The notes: generated by a model from the letters alone, not told the origin. A DNA stretch of 64,000 nt from CALJFL01 sp964590005 (GCA_964590005.1 CAZPVJ010000002.1:1-64000), one strand, 5' to 3'. Positions 44,618-53,715 are shown, counted from the first letter of the stretch. Program-made: numbers and translations.

Positions 44618-45178
44618 ATGCTTACTCTGAGCAAAAACCCTTCCATCGACATAGCGGCCAAGCTGGTGGTTGTGTCGGTGGCGATGTTTGCGTTCGTGTT
44701 CGTAGTCATGGTGCCGCTGTACAACGTACTGTGCGACGCGCTTGGAATTAACGGTAAGACTTCCGGTGAGGCCTACACGGCTGTGCAAGCGGGGGTTGAT
44801 GAGACTCGCGAGATCACTATCCAGTTTGTCGCGACCAATAACGAGGGCATGCCCTGGGAGTTCAAGCCCAGTGTTACCGTCATGAAGGTAAACCCCGGCG
44901 CATCGAACGACACCGTTTTCCTGGCGCGAAACCCGCTGCCACAGGATATGGTGGCCCAGGCAATACCAAGCGTGTCGCCGTCGCGCGCCGCTGAGTACTT
45001 CCACAAAACGGAGTGCTTCTGTTTCAATCACCAGCCGCTGGCTGGCGACACGGCGACCGAGATGCCGTTGCAGTTTATTATTGACCGCGAACTACCGCGG
45101 GATATCAGGACAATAACGCTGTCCTACACGATTTTTGATATAACAGACATGGTGGGCGACGCCGTAGCAACCCGCTGA
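44618..45178 (+). CDS. ctaG: Cytochrome c oxidase copper-insertion protein CtaG/Cox11
   Basis: 186 residues. One N-terminal membrane helix, then a periplasmic Cox11 domain with the copper-binding CFCFNHQPL motif. It delivers copper to the CuB centre of subunit I. Between ctaD and ctaE, the usual place. Confidence 0.95.
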   Translation: MLTLSKNPSIDIAAKLVVVSVAMFAFVFVVMVPLYNVLCDALGINGKTSGEAYTAVQAGVDETREITIQFVATNNEGMPWEFKPSVTVMKVNPGASNDTVFLARNPLPQDMVAQAIPSVSPSRAAEYFHKTECFCFNHQPLAGDTATEMPLQFIIDRELPRDIRTITLSYTIFDITDMVGDAVATR

Positions 45179-45223
45179 CATGCGGGGCCAGGGGGGCCCG
45201 CATGCGAAAATGGAGAAAAAAAC

Positions 45224-46198
45224 ATGGCAACCGAAGCACCCGCAGAGTACGAAAAGTATTACGTACCTGAAACCAGCAAACTGGCAACGTTCGCTACCAT
45301 TGGTCTCATAACGAGTATTTTTGGTGCAGCCAGCGTCATGAACGACATGACTTTTGGTGATCCAGACGCCTCAACCAGTTCCTGGTCCATATTGCTGGTC
45401 GGCCTTTTCATCTTTATCGCCACCCTGTTTAGCTGGTTCCGGATAACGATCAAGGAAAACATCGCCGGCATGAACAGCGCGCAGCTGAAGAAGTCCTATG
45501 TGCTCGGCATGTTCTGGTTCATCTTCTCCGAAGTGATGTTTTTCTTTGCCTTCTTCGGGGCACTGTTTTACATCCGGACACTGGTTGGCCCCTGGCTTGC
45601 GGGTGAAGGGGAAGGCGGCCGCATGAACGGCTTGCTGTGGGAAGGCTTTGAATACAACTGGCCTATGGCGCTCACTCCCCAGGAATCTGTGGGCGGAGTC
45701 GGTAACCAGGTCATTGCTAACAACGGTACATTCCAAAGCGCCGAAAAAACCATGGCCTTTGCCGAGGCGAGTGCCTGGTACCTGTGGCTGCCCCTGTGGA
45801 ATACCATCATTCTTTTGACATCCAGCGTGACCGTGCATATTGCTCACCTGGGACTATTGGATGGCAACAAGAAAAAGTTCAATCTCTGGCTGGGGCTGTC
45901 TGTTTTACTGGGCGTGATCTTCGTCTTTGTCCAGGCATTCGAGTATTACGAAGCGTACGCCCACTTTGGTCTTACGCTTAATTCGGGGATCTACGGCTCA
46001 ACATTCTTCATGCTGACGGGATTTCACGGTTTCCACGTGCTCATGGGCATGACGATGTTGCTGATCCAGTGGTTGCGATCGATCCGCGGTGGGCATTTCA
46101 CCGCCGATGACCATTTCGGGTTTGAAGCGGCCAGTTGGTACTGGCACTTTGTAGACGTGGTGTGGGTGTTCCTCTTCCTGTTCGTCTACATCCTGTAG
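45224..46198 (+). CDS. ctaE: Cytochrome c oxidase subunit III
   Basis: 324 residues, seven predicted helices. Family signatures: FWFIFSEVMFFFAFF, AFEYYEA and TGFHGFHVLMGM, ending WYWHFVDVVWVFLFLFVY. GGAGAAAAAAC precedes the ATG. Slightly longer than usual because of an inserted loop around residues 140-180. Confidence 0.96.
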   Translation: MATEAPAEYEKYYVPETSKLATFATIGLITSIFGAASVMNDMTFGDPDASTSSWSILLVGLFIFIATLFSWFRITIKENIAGMNSAQLKKSYVLGMFWFIFSEVMFFFAFFGALFYIRTLVGPWLAGEGEGGRMNGLLWEGFEYNWPMALTPQESVGGVGNQVIANNGTFQSAEKTMAFAEASAWYLWLPLWNTIILLTSSVTVHIAHLGLLDGNKKKFNLWLGLSVLLGVIFVFVQAFEYYEAYAHFGLTLNSGIYGSTFFMLTGFHGFHVLMGMTMLLIQWLRSIRGGHFTADDHFGFEAASWYWHFVDVVWVFLFLFVYIL

Positions 46199-46217
46199 GT
46201 AACCGGCCAAGCAAGGG

Positions 46218-46463
46218 CTACTGCTGACGCTCAGCGGCGGCCCTGGGTCCAGGATCCCACGGGTTGCTGTGCCCTAATTGCCCGCTCGCGACCCCGTAAA
46301 TGATGACCGCCATCAGGCCGATTGCGAGGCTCAGGCGTACCCCCAACGAGTGAAACAGCCGTCGCTTGCGTTTGTCGCCCTGGTCAGTCATCAGGAAGTA
46401 AAAACCGCTGCCCAGACTTGCGATCAGGGCCAGTAACAGGGCGACAATGAGTATTTTTAGCAA
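46218..46463 (-). CDS. DUF2909 twin-transmembrane protein
   Basis: 81 residues, two membrane helices joined by a short basic loop (DQGDKRKRR). In Pseudomonas a DUF2909 protein lies at the same place, between subunit III and SURF1 and reading in the opposite direction. Oxidase-linked but of unknown role. Confidence 0.75.
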   Translation of the reverse strand: MLKILIVALLLALIASLGSGFYFLMTDQGDKRKRRLFHSLGVRLSLAIGLMAVIIYGVASGQLGHSNPWDPGPRAAAERQQ

Positions 46464-46547
46464 GGGTTTGCTCCACGAGAGTGTTCTTGCAGTATAAACC
46501 AGCAGGAACCCAGCGGGTTGGTCTGTCTGGAAGGCGAACGACTTAAT

Positions 46548-47321
46548 ATGGCCCGGGAGTGGCGCGATTTCCGGTTCGACCTTGAATGGCGAACGACCCT
46601 GCTTACGGCTGTTTTGCTGCCGTTACTGGTGTTCTTGGGATTCTGGCAACTCGAGCGCGCGCAGGAGAAAGCATTGCTTGCCAGTGCGTTCAATGAGCGT
46701 CAGTCCAAACCCCCTGCCCCGCTGACAACTGATATCGCGGCTGGTCCACGGGAGACCCTGGCTTACCTGCCGGTGCGCGCAAGGGGACAGTTTCTCGTCG
46801 GCCGTGACATTCTGCTGGATAACCGGATACACCGGGGTCAGTTTGGCTATGAGGTCGTCTCGCCCCTGTTGCTCGACCGGGTGGAAGAGGTAGTTTTGGT
46901 AAACCGGGGTTGGATAGCGGGAGATTCTTCTCGCAGGACCCTGCCCGAGATACCGTCGGTGGCGGGCCCTGTTGACGTCACGGGTCACCTGTATATTGCC
47001 CCGGGAAGTCCTTACCTCCTGGCCGAACAGGTGATAGGAGAAGCCTGGCCGAAAGTGGTCCAGGTGCTGGAAATAGAGAAGCTGCGGCCGGCAGTAGAAG
47101 CCGCTGCCAGCAAGCCGCTGTTTCCCCATGTGGTGCGGCTGGACTCGGGCCAGGCGGGGGCGCTGACGATCGATTGGCAGGTGGTGAATGTGAGCCCGGA
47201 AAAACACACAGGCTATGCGGTGCAGTGGTTTGTTATGGCCTTTGCCCTGTTGGTGCTGTTCCTGCTGCGAAGCAGCAACCTGTGGCCGTGGCTGACCGGC
47301 AATACACGAAACGAGGATTAA
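46548..47321 (+). CDS. SURF1 family cytochrome oxidase assembly protein
   Basis: 257 residues from the ATG at 46548; an upstream TTG at 46518 is less likely. Two membrane helices near the ends flank a periplasmic domain, with LLPLLVFLGFWQLERAQEK at the start and RGWIAGD in the middle, both SURF1 hallmarks. It helps insert heme a into subunit I. Confidence 0.9.
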   Translation: MAREWRDFRFDLEWRTTLLTAVLLPLLVFLGFWQLERAQEKALLASAFNERQSKPPAPLTTDIAAGPRETLAYLPVRARGQFLVGRDILLDNRIHRGQFGYEVVSPLLLDRVEEVVLVNRGWIAGDSSRRTLPEIPSVAGPVDVTGHLYIAPGSPYLLAEQVIGEAWPKVVQVLEIEKLRPAVEAAASKPLFPHVVRLDSGQAGALTIDWQVVNVSPEKHTGYAVQWFVMAFALLVLFLLRSSNLWPWLTGNTRNED

Positions 47322-47978
47322 ATGGAAAGTTCCCCCACAAACGGGAATCGCTTGGTACTGCTGCTGATTGCAGGTATACCGCTGACGATGATACTGGCGG
47401 CCAGCTGGCTCTGGTATTTTGTTATGCGCGGTGACCTGGATTTGGTGGGCATGCTTGGGACGGCCAATCGTGGCACGTTAGTCCAGCCCCCCCGGCAACT
47501 TTCCGATGTCACCCTCCGCGATGACGGCGGCTATGAAATCACGCTTTCCGACCTGGAGCCCCGCTGGTCCTTCATCGTACCCCAGGCAGGTGCCAATTGC
47601 GGCCTCGACTGCGAGTCGAGACTGTATTTCACACGGCAGATCCACGTTGCCATGGGCAAGGATTTTCCCCGAATTCGCCGACTGTATGTCGGTGACCAAG
47701 CGCCGGTAGAGACGACACTGGCTGTGCCGGCACTCAGTGGCGGCGGCCCGGTGCCTGACTCCTTTGCGACCTACCTCGCGACTGAGCAGCGCGGAATGGT
47801 GGCACTGCAAGTTGAGCCTACCGGTTTTAGTACACTCTTCCCGGAACATCAGGCAGATCCACAGATGTGGTATCTTGCGGACCCCTCAGGCTGGATCATG
47901 ATGTCTTACAATGCCGGGGTGAGTTACAAAGACGTGATATCGGACCTGAAATTCCTGTTGAAGAATGCCAGTGACTAG
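47322..47978 (+). CDS. Oxidase-cluster membrane protein, possibly SCO/thioredoxin-like fold
   Basis: 218 residues, immediately after SURF1 and overlapping ctaB. An N-terminal membrane helix (IAGIPLTMILAASWLWYFV) is followed by a periplasmic domain containing an isolated pair of Cys (GANCGLDCES). An equivalent gene, PA0111, is found in the Pseudomonas oxidase cluster. The CxxxC spacing resembles SCO proteins but the rest does not align by eye. Assembly role inferred from position. Confidence 0.75.
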   Translation: MESSPTNGNRLVLLLIAGIPLTMILAASWLWYFVMRGDLDLVGMLGTANRGTLVQPPRQLSDVTLRDDGGYEITLSDLEPRWSFIVPQAGANCGLDCESRLYFTRQIHVAMGKDFPRIRRLYVGDQAPVETTLAVPALSGGGPVPDSFATYLATEQRGMVALQVEPTGFSTLFPEHQADPQMWYLADPSGWIMMSYNAGVSYKDVISDLKFLLKNASD

Positions 47979-48888
47979 CCAATCCTCTGCACCCGCCGGC
48001 AACGCCGACGCCGCCACCTGGCGCGATTACAAGGAGCTTACCAAGCCCAACGTTGTCGCGCTGATGATCCTGACCTCCGCCATCGGCATGTTCATGGCAG
48101 TACCGGGGATGGTGCCTTTGAACGCGTTGATCCTGGGTAACCTGGGCATTGCGCTGTGCGCGGGTGCCGCCGCTGCCGTCAACCACCTGGTAGACCAGAG
48201 GGTAGACCAGCGTATGGCCAGGACGCGCAACCGCCCGGTCGCACAGGGTCGGGTGGGCACCTACGAGGCGGTGGTGTTCGCGCTTGTGATGGGTGGTCTG
48301 GGAATGGCCATCTTGCTCATCTGGGTCAATGCCCTGACGGCCTGGCTGACCCTGGCCTCGCTGGTCGGTTACGCGTTCATTTACACGATGTTCCTGAAGC
48401 GTGCCACACCCCAGAATATTGTCATCGGTGGACTCGCCGGAGCGGCCCCTCCCCTACTCGGCTGGACTGCGGTTACCGGCGAAATTCACGGCCACGCCCT
48501 GCTTCTGGTGCTGATTATTTTTGCCTGGACTCCGCCTCACTTCTGGGCGCTGGCTATCCATCGCAAAGAGGAGTACGCAGCGGTGGATATCCCGATGTTG
48601 CCGGTTACCCACGGCGAGGCATTCACCAAGCTGCACATACTTCTCTATACCATCATTATGGTGCTGATTACCCTGTTGCCCTACGCAACACGACTCAGCG
48701 GCCCCCTCTACCTGCTGGGCGCCCTCGTGCTGGGCGGCGGTTTTCTTTACTGGGCAATTGAGATGCTACGCAACCGCAATCCCAACGCCCCTATGGAGAC
48801 CTTCAAATACTCAATTACCTACCTGATGGCACTGTTTGTGGTCATGCTGGTTGATCACTACCTGTTCCCCGTGGCGGCATTGTCATGA
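47965..48888 (+). CDS. ctaB: Protoheme IX farnesyltransferase (heme O synthase)
   Basis: 307 residues, UbiA family with multiple helices. Asp-rich prenyl-diphosphate site in NHLVDQRVDQRMARTRNRPVA, and AWTPPHFWALAI later. It converts heme B to heme O. It overlaps the preceding gene by 14 bases; normally ctaA would separate the two. Confidence 0.96.
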   Translation: MPVTSQSSAPAGNADAATWRDYKELTKPNVVALMILTSAIGMFMAVPGMVPLNALILGNLGIALCAGAAAAVNHLVDQRVDQRMARTRNRPVAQGRVGTYEAVVFALVMGGLGMAILLIWVNALTAWLTLASLVGYAFIYTMFLKRATPQNIVIGGLAGAAPPLLGWTAVTGEIHGHALLLVLIIFAWTPPHFWALAIHRKEEYAAVDIPMLPVTHGEAFTKLHILLYTIIMVLITLLPYATRLSGPLYLLGALVLGGGFLYWAIEMLRNRNPNAPMETFKYSITYLMALFVVMLVDHYLFPVAALS

Positions 48889-49529
48889 ACCAGTCTCGAG
48901 GCATAACGCTGACCGTTGGACTGGTCGTGGCGTTTATGATCGTGATCGTCGCGGGATTTGTGTATCGCATTCAGCAGCCTCGAGTCATGACGGCCACTGA
49001 AATGAAAGCCAATGGCCTGTTTCTGTTCGAAACACCGCGATCCCTGGGTGAATTTGAGCTGGTCAATCATCGTGGCGAGCCGTTCACCCAGGAGTCTCTC
49101 CGCGGTGGCTGGACGCTGGTGTTTTTTGGCTTCACCTATTGTCCCGACATCTGCCCGGCGACAATGGGTTTCCTGAACCAGCTGATGTCTGAGCTGGAGG
49201 GAACTGAAGTGGCGGACACCTCAGTGGTCATGGTATCCGTAGATCCCGCCCGCGATACGGTTGAGCAGCTTGCGGGTTATGTCCCCTTTTTTAATGCTGA
49301 TTTTACCGGGGTGACCGGGGAGTTTCTGGCCCTGCATCGGCTGGCTACCGCCCTGAATACGCCGTTTCGTAAGGTCCCTGGTCAGGGAGAAGATTACCTG
49401 GTCGATCATAGTGCCAATGTGGTACTCATTAACCCGCGTGGTGACTACCACGGATTTTTCAAGGCACCCCTGGATCTCGCAAAAATGAAAGTCACCTATC
49501 GGTCTGCCAGGGTTCTCTGGGACCGATAA
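48885..49529 (+). CDS. SCO1/SenC copper chaperone
   Basis: 214 residues. N-terminal membrane anchor, then a thioredoxin-fold domain with the copper-binding CPDIC motif in FTYCPDICPATMG and the His ligand in VDHSANVVLI. It matures the CuA centre of subunit II. Start overlaps the ctaB stop (ATGA). Last gene of the oxidase cluster. Confidence 0.94.
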   Translation: MNQSRGITLTVGLVVAFMIVIVAGFVYRIQQPRVMTATEMKANGLFLFETPRSLGEFELVNHRGEPFTQESLRGGWTLVFFGFTYCPDICPATMGFLNQLMSELEGTEVADTSVVMVSVDPARDTVEQLAGYVPFFNADFTGVTGEFLALHRLATALNTPFRKVPGQGEDYLVDHSANVVLINPRGDYHGFFKAPLDLAKMKVTYRSARVLWDR

Positions 49530-49558
49530 GCTATCGCCGGTATCAAAAGCCTGATGAG

Positions 49559-49810
49559 TTAGTCAATGCTTACTAACAGATCGTCTTTACGCGCCGGGTC
49601 CGACAGCTCGGGCTCGATAGTAAGTTCCAATTTGCGATCTAGCTCCAGGGAAATATCCCGAACATCAATTGGCGTGAAAGCGCCCGGCTGTTGATCGCTG
49701 GTGGCGGGGAGTGCAGACGGCTTACTCTGTTCGGGGTCCACCAGCAGGGTGTCCTGGGCGATAGCGCCCCCGGCCATCAGCATCAGGGCCAGTAGTGTCA
49801 TAGTCTTCAT
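49559..49810 (-). CDS. Small secreted protein, unknown function
   Basis: 83 residues. Signal peptide (MKTMTLLALMLMAGGAIA-Q), then an acidic, Pro/Ser-rich region and a beta-like C-terminus. GGAGATTCAACA lies before the ATG. No domain recognised. Its upstream region carries an inverted repeat. Confidence 0.6.
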   Translation of the reverse strand: MKTMTLLALMLMAGGAIAQDTLLVDPEQSKPSALPATSDQQPGAFTPIDVRDISLELDRKLELTIEPELSDPARKDDLLVSID

Positions 49811-49826
49811 TGTTGAATCTCCAAAG

Positions 49827-49854
49827 TGTTACCTTGCTGGGTTGTACGGTAACA
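49827..49854. repeat. Inverted repeat in the leader of the 49559 gene
   Basis: TGTTACC (49827-49833) and GGTAACA (49848-49854), a perfect 7-base inverted pair with a 14-base spacer, so the centres are 21 bases apart or two DNA turns. Placed just upstream of the ribosome binding site of the minus-strand gene; the shape suits a dimeric regulator. Confidence 0.4.
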
Positions 49855-49934
49855 AGTAAAGTTGAGATCACTATATTGGCACCTTTTGTTGTGCCTTCAA
49901 GGGTGCTGTGAATTTCTCACACACAAACTGAAAT

Positions 49935-49971
49935 CCCCATAACCTATTGTATTTAATAAGTATTTATGGGG
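49935..49971. repeat. Inverted repeat in the gap before polA
   Basis: CCCCATAA (49935-49942) and TTATGGGG (49964-49971), exact 8-base arms with a 21-base A/T-rich spacer. The 49811-50162 stretch (352 bases) holds no gene that I can support; besides the two repeats it contains A/T-rich promoter-like DNA between the divergent small gene and polA. Confidence 0.4.
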
Positions 49972-50162
49972 TGTGGCATAACTGTCTCGTCAACATTGCA
50001 AAAATGTAACACTTTTCTGTCCAGGTAACGCCTACCTGGCGCTCGAGGAACGGCTCCGGGCCCGACAACAGGGCCTCCGCGCTGCGTGGTAATTTGCACT
50101 TGGATGGGCTTTAATTCGCTCACGCCGCTGTCCCGGCTGCCAATCAAAGCAAGGCTGACTGT

Positions 50163-52880
50163 ATGTCCGACCCGCAAGTGCCGATCGTCCTGGTGGACGG
50201 TTCCTCCTACCTCTATCGGGCGTTTCACGCGCTGCCACCGTTGACCAATTCGAGAGGTGAAGCCACTGGCGCCGTTAAAGGTGTCATCAGTATGTTGCGG
50301 CGCCTTGCCAAGGACTACCCGGAGAGTCCGGTAGTGGTTGTTTTTGACGCCAAGGGCAAGACCTTCCGCGACGAGATGTTTGAGGCGTATAAGGCCCAAA
50401 GACCGCCCATGCCCGACGAGCTGCGCGAGCAGGTGGAACCCATTCACGATATCGTCAGGGCCATGGGCCTGCCCCTGCTGTGCGTGCCTGGTGTCGAGGC
50501 CGACGACGTGATCGGCACGCTGTCCCGGCAGGCCAGCCGTGAGGGGCTGCCTGTGGTCATTTCAACCGGCGACAAGGACATGGCTCAACTTGTCGACGAC
50601 CACACGACCCTGGTGAACACCATGACTGACACTCGAATGGATATCGAGGGTGTAAAAGATAAGTTCGGTCTCCCGCCGGAGCTGATCATCGACTTTCTCG
50701 CCTTGATGGGCGACAAGGTCGACAATATTCCCGGTGTGGCCGGGGTGGGTGAAAAAACCGCTCTGGCGCTGCTGCAGGGCCTGGGTAGTCTCGAACAAGT
50801 TTACAGCTCTCTGGACAAGGTGGCGGACCTGGACTTTCGAGGCGCCAAGACCATGGCCGCTAAACTTGAGGCAGAGCGGGATAACGCTGAGCTTTCCTAT
50901 CGCCTGGCCACCATCAAGACCGACGTTGAACTGGACGTAGGACTCAACGAGTTGGTTAATGGCGAGCCAGATCGCGATACCTTGCAGGCGCTATATACCC
51001 GGCTCGAATTCAAAGCCTGGTTGGAGGAGCTTCTTGGGGACGAAGAGCATGCTATCGACCCTGAACAAGCTGTCGGTGAGTACGCAACCATTTTGACCCA
51101 GGCGGACTTTGATCGATGGTTGGATAAGCTGGAAAGCGCCGAGGTATTCGCCTTTGATACGGAGACCACCAGCCTGGACTACATGCAAGCGGAGATCGTG
51201 GGCGTTTCATTCGCCGTAACGATAGGGGAGGCCGCCTACGTGCCCCTGGCCCACGACTATGAGGGCGCGCCGGAGCAATTGGATCGCGATGCCGTTTTGG
51301 CGAGTTTGAAACCGCTATTGGAAGATCAGGGTAAAGCCAAGCTCGGGCAGAATCTGAAGTACGATGCGAGTGTCCTGGCCAACCACGGTATTACTTTGCG
51401 CGGTATCGCCTACGACACAATGCTCGAATCCTACGTACTCGAATCAACTGGCAGCCGCCACGATATGGACAGCCTGGCGCTCAAATACCTGGGTATGAAA
51501 ACCATTCACTTTGAGGACGTGGCAGGGAAGGGCGCCAAACAACTGACGTTTAACCAGGTCAGGGTTGAAGATGCGGCGCCCTACGCCGCGGAAGATGCTG
51601 ACATTACCCTGCGCCTGCACGAGGCGCTGTGGCCCAGGCTGGAGGCTGCACCGAGCCTAAAGTCAGTGTTCGACACCATCGAATTACCGCTGGTTCCGGT
51701 GCTTTCCCGGATAGAGCGGCAGGGTGCGCTGCTTTCCCGGGAATTACTTGAGCAACAAAGTGTAGAGCTTGGGGAACGCCTCGAAGAGCTGAGAGGCCAG
51801 GCTTTTGACCTGGCGGGCCAGGAGTTCAACCTCGGATCGCCCAAGCAACTCGGTGAAATTCTGTTCCAGAAGCTGGAGCTGCCGGTCATCAAGAAAACAC
51901 CCAAAGGTGCACCTTCAACGGCGGAAGATGTGCTGGCGGAGCTCGCCCTGGATTACCCACTACCCAAACTACTCCTTGAATACCGAAGCTTGAGTAAGCT
52001 GAAGTCGACCTATACCGACAAGTTGCCGGAGATGATCGATGGGCGCACCGGGCGTGTACATACCTCGTACCACCAGGCCGTCACTGCCACCGGCCGACTG
52101 TCTTCCTCGGACCCGAATCTGCAGAACATACCGATCAGGACAGAGGAGGGCAGGCGGATTCGTCGGGCTTTTATAGCGCCCAAGGGCTACCGCATCGTCG
52201 CTGCTGATTACTCACAGATCGAGTTGCGGATTATGGCGCACCTGTCCGGCGACAGCGGGCTGATGCAAGCCTTCAACGACAACCGCGACGTGCATCGCGC
52301 GACGGCGGCTGAGGTATTCGAGGTGGGCGAAGACGAGGTATCTGGCGACCAGCGCCGCAAGGCCAAGGCAATCAACTTTGGACTGATCTACGGGATGTCG
52401 GCTTTTGGCTTGGCCAAGCAGTTGCACCTGGGGCGCAATGAGGCGCAGTTGTACATCGATCGTTACTTTGAACGCTACCCGGGCGTGGCCGAGTACATGG
52501 ACCGGACGCGGGAGTTGGCTCATGAGCAGGGCTATGTCGAAACCCTGTTCGGCCGACGTCTGTATCTACCGGAGATCAACGCTCGCAACAAGATGCGAGT
52601 GCAAGCGGCAGAGCGGACGGCAATCAACGCGCCCATGCAGGGTACCGCAGCCGATATCATCAAGAAGGCCATGCTGTCGGTTGACGACTGGTTGCAGGCG
52701 GGCGCTGCCGATGCGCGCATGATCATGCAGGTCCACGACGAATTGGTGCTCGAAGTCGCTGAGCAAGAGGTAAACTCGGTGTGTGCCGAGCTCTGTGGCC
52801 TGATGTCCGCCGCGGCCTCCCTGTCGGTACCCTTACTGGTAGAGGCCGGCGTGGGCGATAACTGGGATGAGGCACATTAA
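50163..52880 (+). CDS. polA: DNA polymerase I
   Basis: 905 residues. The 5'-3' exonuclease (about residues 1-290) starts VLVDGSSYLYRAFHAL and has GVEADDVIGTL. The proofreading domain keeps its acidic residues (FAFDTETTSLD, LGQNLKYDA, YAAEDADITLRL). The polymerase carries motif A DYSQIELR, motif B RRKAKAINFGLIYGMS and motif C QVHDELVLEV. All three activities look intact. Fills gaps and removes RNA primers. polA-engB-cytochrome c-dsbA order as in Pseudomonas. Confidence 0.98.
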   Translation: MSDPQVPIVLVDGSSYLYRAFHALPPLTNSRGEATGAVKGVISMLRRLAKDYPESPVVVVFDAKGKTFRDEMFEAYKAQRPPMPDELREQVEPIHDIVRAMGLPLLCVPGVEADDVIGTLSRQASREGLPVVISTGDKDMAQLVDDHTTLVNTMTDTRMDIEGVKDKFGLPPELIIDFLALMGDKVDNIPGVAGVGEKTALALLQGLGSLEQVYSSLDKVADLDFRGAKTMAAKLEAERDNAELSYRLATIKTDVELDVGLNELVNGEPDRDTLQALYTRLEFKAWLEELLGDEEHAIDPEQAVGEYATILTQADFDRWLDKLESAEVFAFDTETTSLDYMQAEIVGVSFAVTIGEAAYVPLAHDYEGAPEQLDRDAVLASLKPLLEDQGKAKLGQNLKYDASVLANHGITLRGIAYDTMLESYVLESTGSRHDMDSLALKYLGMKTIHFEDVAGKGAKQLTFNQVRVEDAAPYAAEDADITLRLHEALWPRLEAAPSLKSVFDTIELPLVPVLSRIERQGALLSRELLEQQSVELGERLEELRGQAFDLAGQEFNLGSPKQLGEILFQKLELPVIKKTPKGAPSTAEDVLAELALDYPLPKLLLEYRSLSKLKSTYTDKLPEMIDGRTGRVHTSYHQAVTATGRLSSSDPNLQNIPIRTEEGRRIRRAFIAPKGYRIVAADYSQIELRIMAHLSGDSGLMQAFNDNRDVHRATAAEVFEVGEDEVSGDQRRKAKAINFGLIYGMSAFGLAKQLHLGRNEAQLYIDRYFERYPGVAEYMDRTRELAHEQGYVETLFGRRLYLPEINARNKMRVQAAERTAINAPMQGTAADIIKKAMLSVDDWLQAGAADARMIMQVHDELVLEVAEQEVNSVCAELCGLMSAAASLSVPLLVEAGVGDNWDEAH

Positions 52881-52894
52881 ACGGAGCCCAGCGG

Positions 52895-52921
52895 GAACTT
52901 TTTGTTGTTATTCCAGTCTGA
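52895..52921 (+). promoter_or_regulatory. Sigma-E/AlgU-type promoter of the sRNA
   Basis: GAACTT (52895-52900), 16-base spacer, TCTGA (52917-52921): an exact match to the RpoE/AlgU consensus at ideal spacing, only 14 bases after the polA stop codon. Confidence 0.75.
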
Positions 52922-52927
52922 AATCTC

Positions 52928-53041
52928 GTAGTAATTGCTACTACGGGCGGCCTGTCTCCGCAGGCCGTTGCAAGCAAGTCTCTTTCCCCAGAGACCCAAG
53001 CTGTCCCGGCTGCCTCCCCCCTAAAGGCGGCCGGGTTTTTT
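52928..53041 (+). ncRNA. ErsA/Spot 42-position small RNA, sigma-E-driven
   Basis: About 114 bases between polA and engB, where Spot 42 (E. coli) and ErsA (Pseudomonas) lie; ErsA is likewise driven by AlgU. It shows four consecutive hairpins: CGTAGTA/TACTACG at its 5' edge (52927-52945), CGGCCTG/CAGGCCG (52948-52967), GTCTCT/AGAGAC (52978-52995, with C-rich loop ttcccc), and the terminator. The start is inferred from the -10 position and may shift by a few bases. I expect an Hfq-dependent envelope-stress regulator, but targets are not visible. The C-rich loop is a plausible seed for G-rich ribosome binding sites. Confidence 0.72.
53005..53041 (+). terminator. Intrinsic terminator of the sRNA
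   Basis: CCCGGCTGCCT (53005-53015) pairs fully with AGGCGGCCGGG (53025-53035) including one G-U pair, with a 9-base loop and then TTTTTT. An 11-bp stem; very convincing. Confidence 0.85.
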
Positions 53042-53049
53042 ATACCCCC

Positions 53050-53715
53050 CTATTGGGATAGCTCTTCGTCCTCTTCCTCATACACGCTGGTGTCGGTAAG
53101 CCAGGCATCAAGCACTTCCGTGAGCGCCTGACGGCCGTCGTGCTTCAGTGCAGAAAACAGTTGCACAGTGACCAGTTCAGCGTGTTCCGCCAGTTTTGCC
53201 CGGACCTGCAACAGCGTACTTTTTGCCGGGCCTTTCTTCAGCTTGTCCGCTTTGGTCAGCAGTATATGAACGGGCATATTGGCCGCCAGTGCCCAGCCCA
53301 GCATCTGCTCATCAAAGGGCTGCAGCGGATGTCTGACGTCCATCAGCAATACCATACCGCGCAGGCTTTGCCGTCGCTGCAGGTAATTTTCGAGCTGCCT
53401 GGTCCACTCTTGCTTCACCGCCTGGGGCACCTTCGCAAATCCATAGCCGGGCAGATCTACCAGCCGTTGTCTGTCGCTGAGCCGGAAAAAGTTGAGCAGG
53501 CGGGTGCGCCCCGGCGTTTTGGAGGTTCTCGCCAGCTTCTTGTTGTTTGTTAAGCTGTTGATTGCACTCGATTTGCCGGCATTGGAGCGCCCTGCGAAGG
53601 CCACCTCCCATCCTTCGTCAGCCGGACACTGACTGAGTTTGCTGGCGCTGGTCTCGAAGCTGGCCTGACGATAGTCTGGCGCTGGAATTTCTCCAGCGAG
53701 GTCGCTTTGGGTCAT
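53050..53715 (-). CDS. engB: Ribosome biogenesis GTP-binding protein EngB/YsxC
   Basis: 221 residues from the ATG at 53715; the frame stays open to 53988 but the added 91 residues are not protein-like and overlap the divergent cytochrome gene. GTPase motifs: G1 AGRSNAGKSSAIN, G3 DLPGYGFAK and G4 LTKADK. Needed for 50S subunit assembly in most bacteria. It faces polA across the sRNA. Confidence 0.95.
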   Translation of the reverse strand: MTQSDLAGEIPAPDYRQASFETSASKLSQCPADEGWEVAFAGRSNAGKSSAINSLTNNKKLARTSKTPGRTRLLNFFRLSDRQRLVDLPGYGFAKVPQAVKQEWTRQLENYLQRRQSLRGMVLLMDVRHPLQPFDEQMLGWALAANMPVHILLTKADKLKKGPAKSTLLQVRAKLAEHAELVTVQLFSALKHDGRQALTEVLDAWLTDTSVYEEEDEELSQ

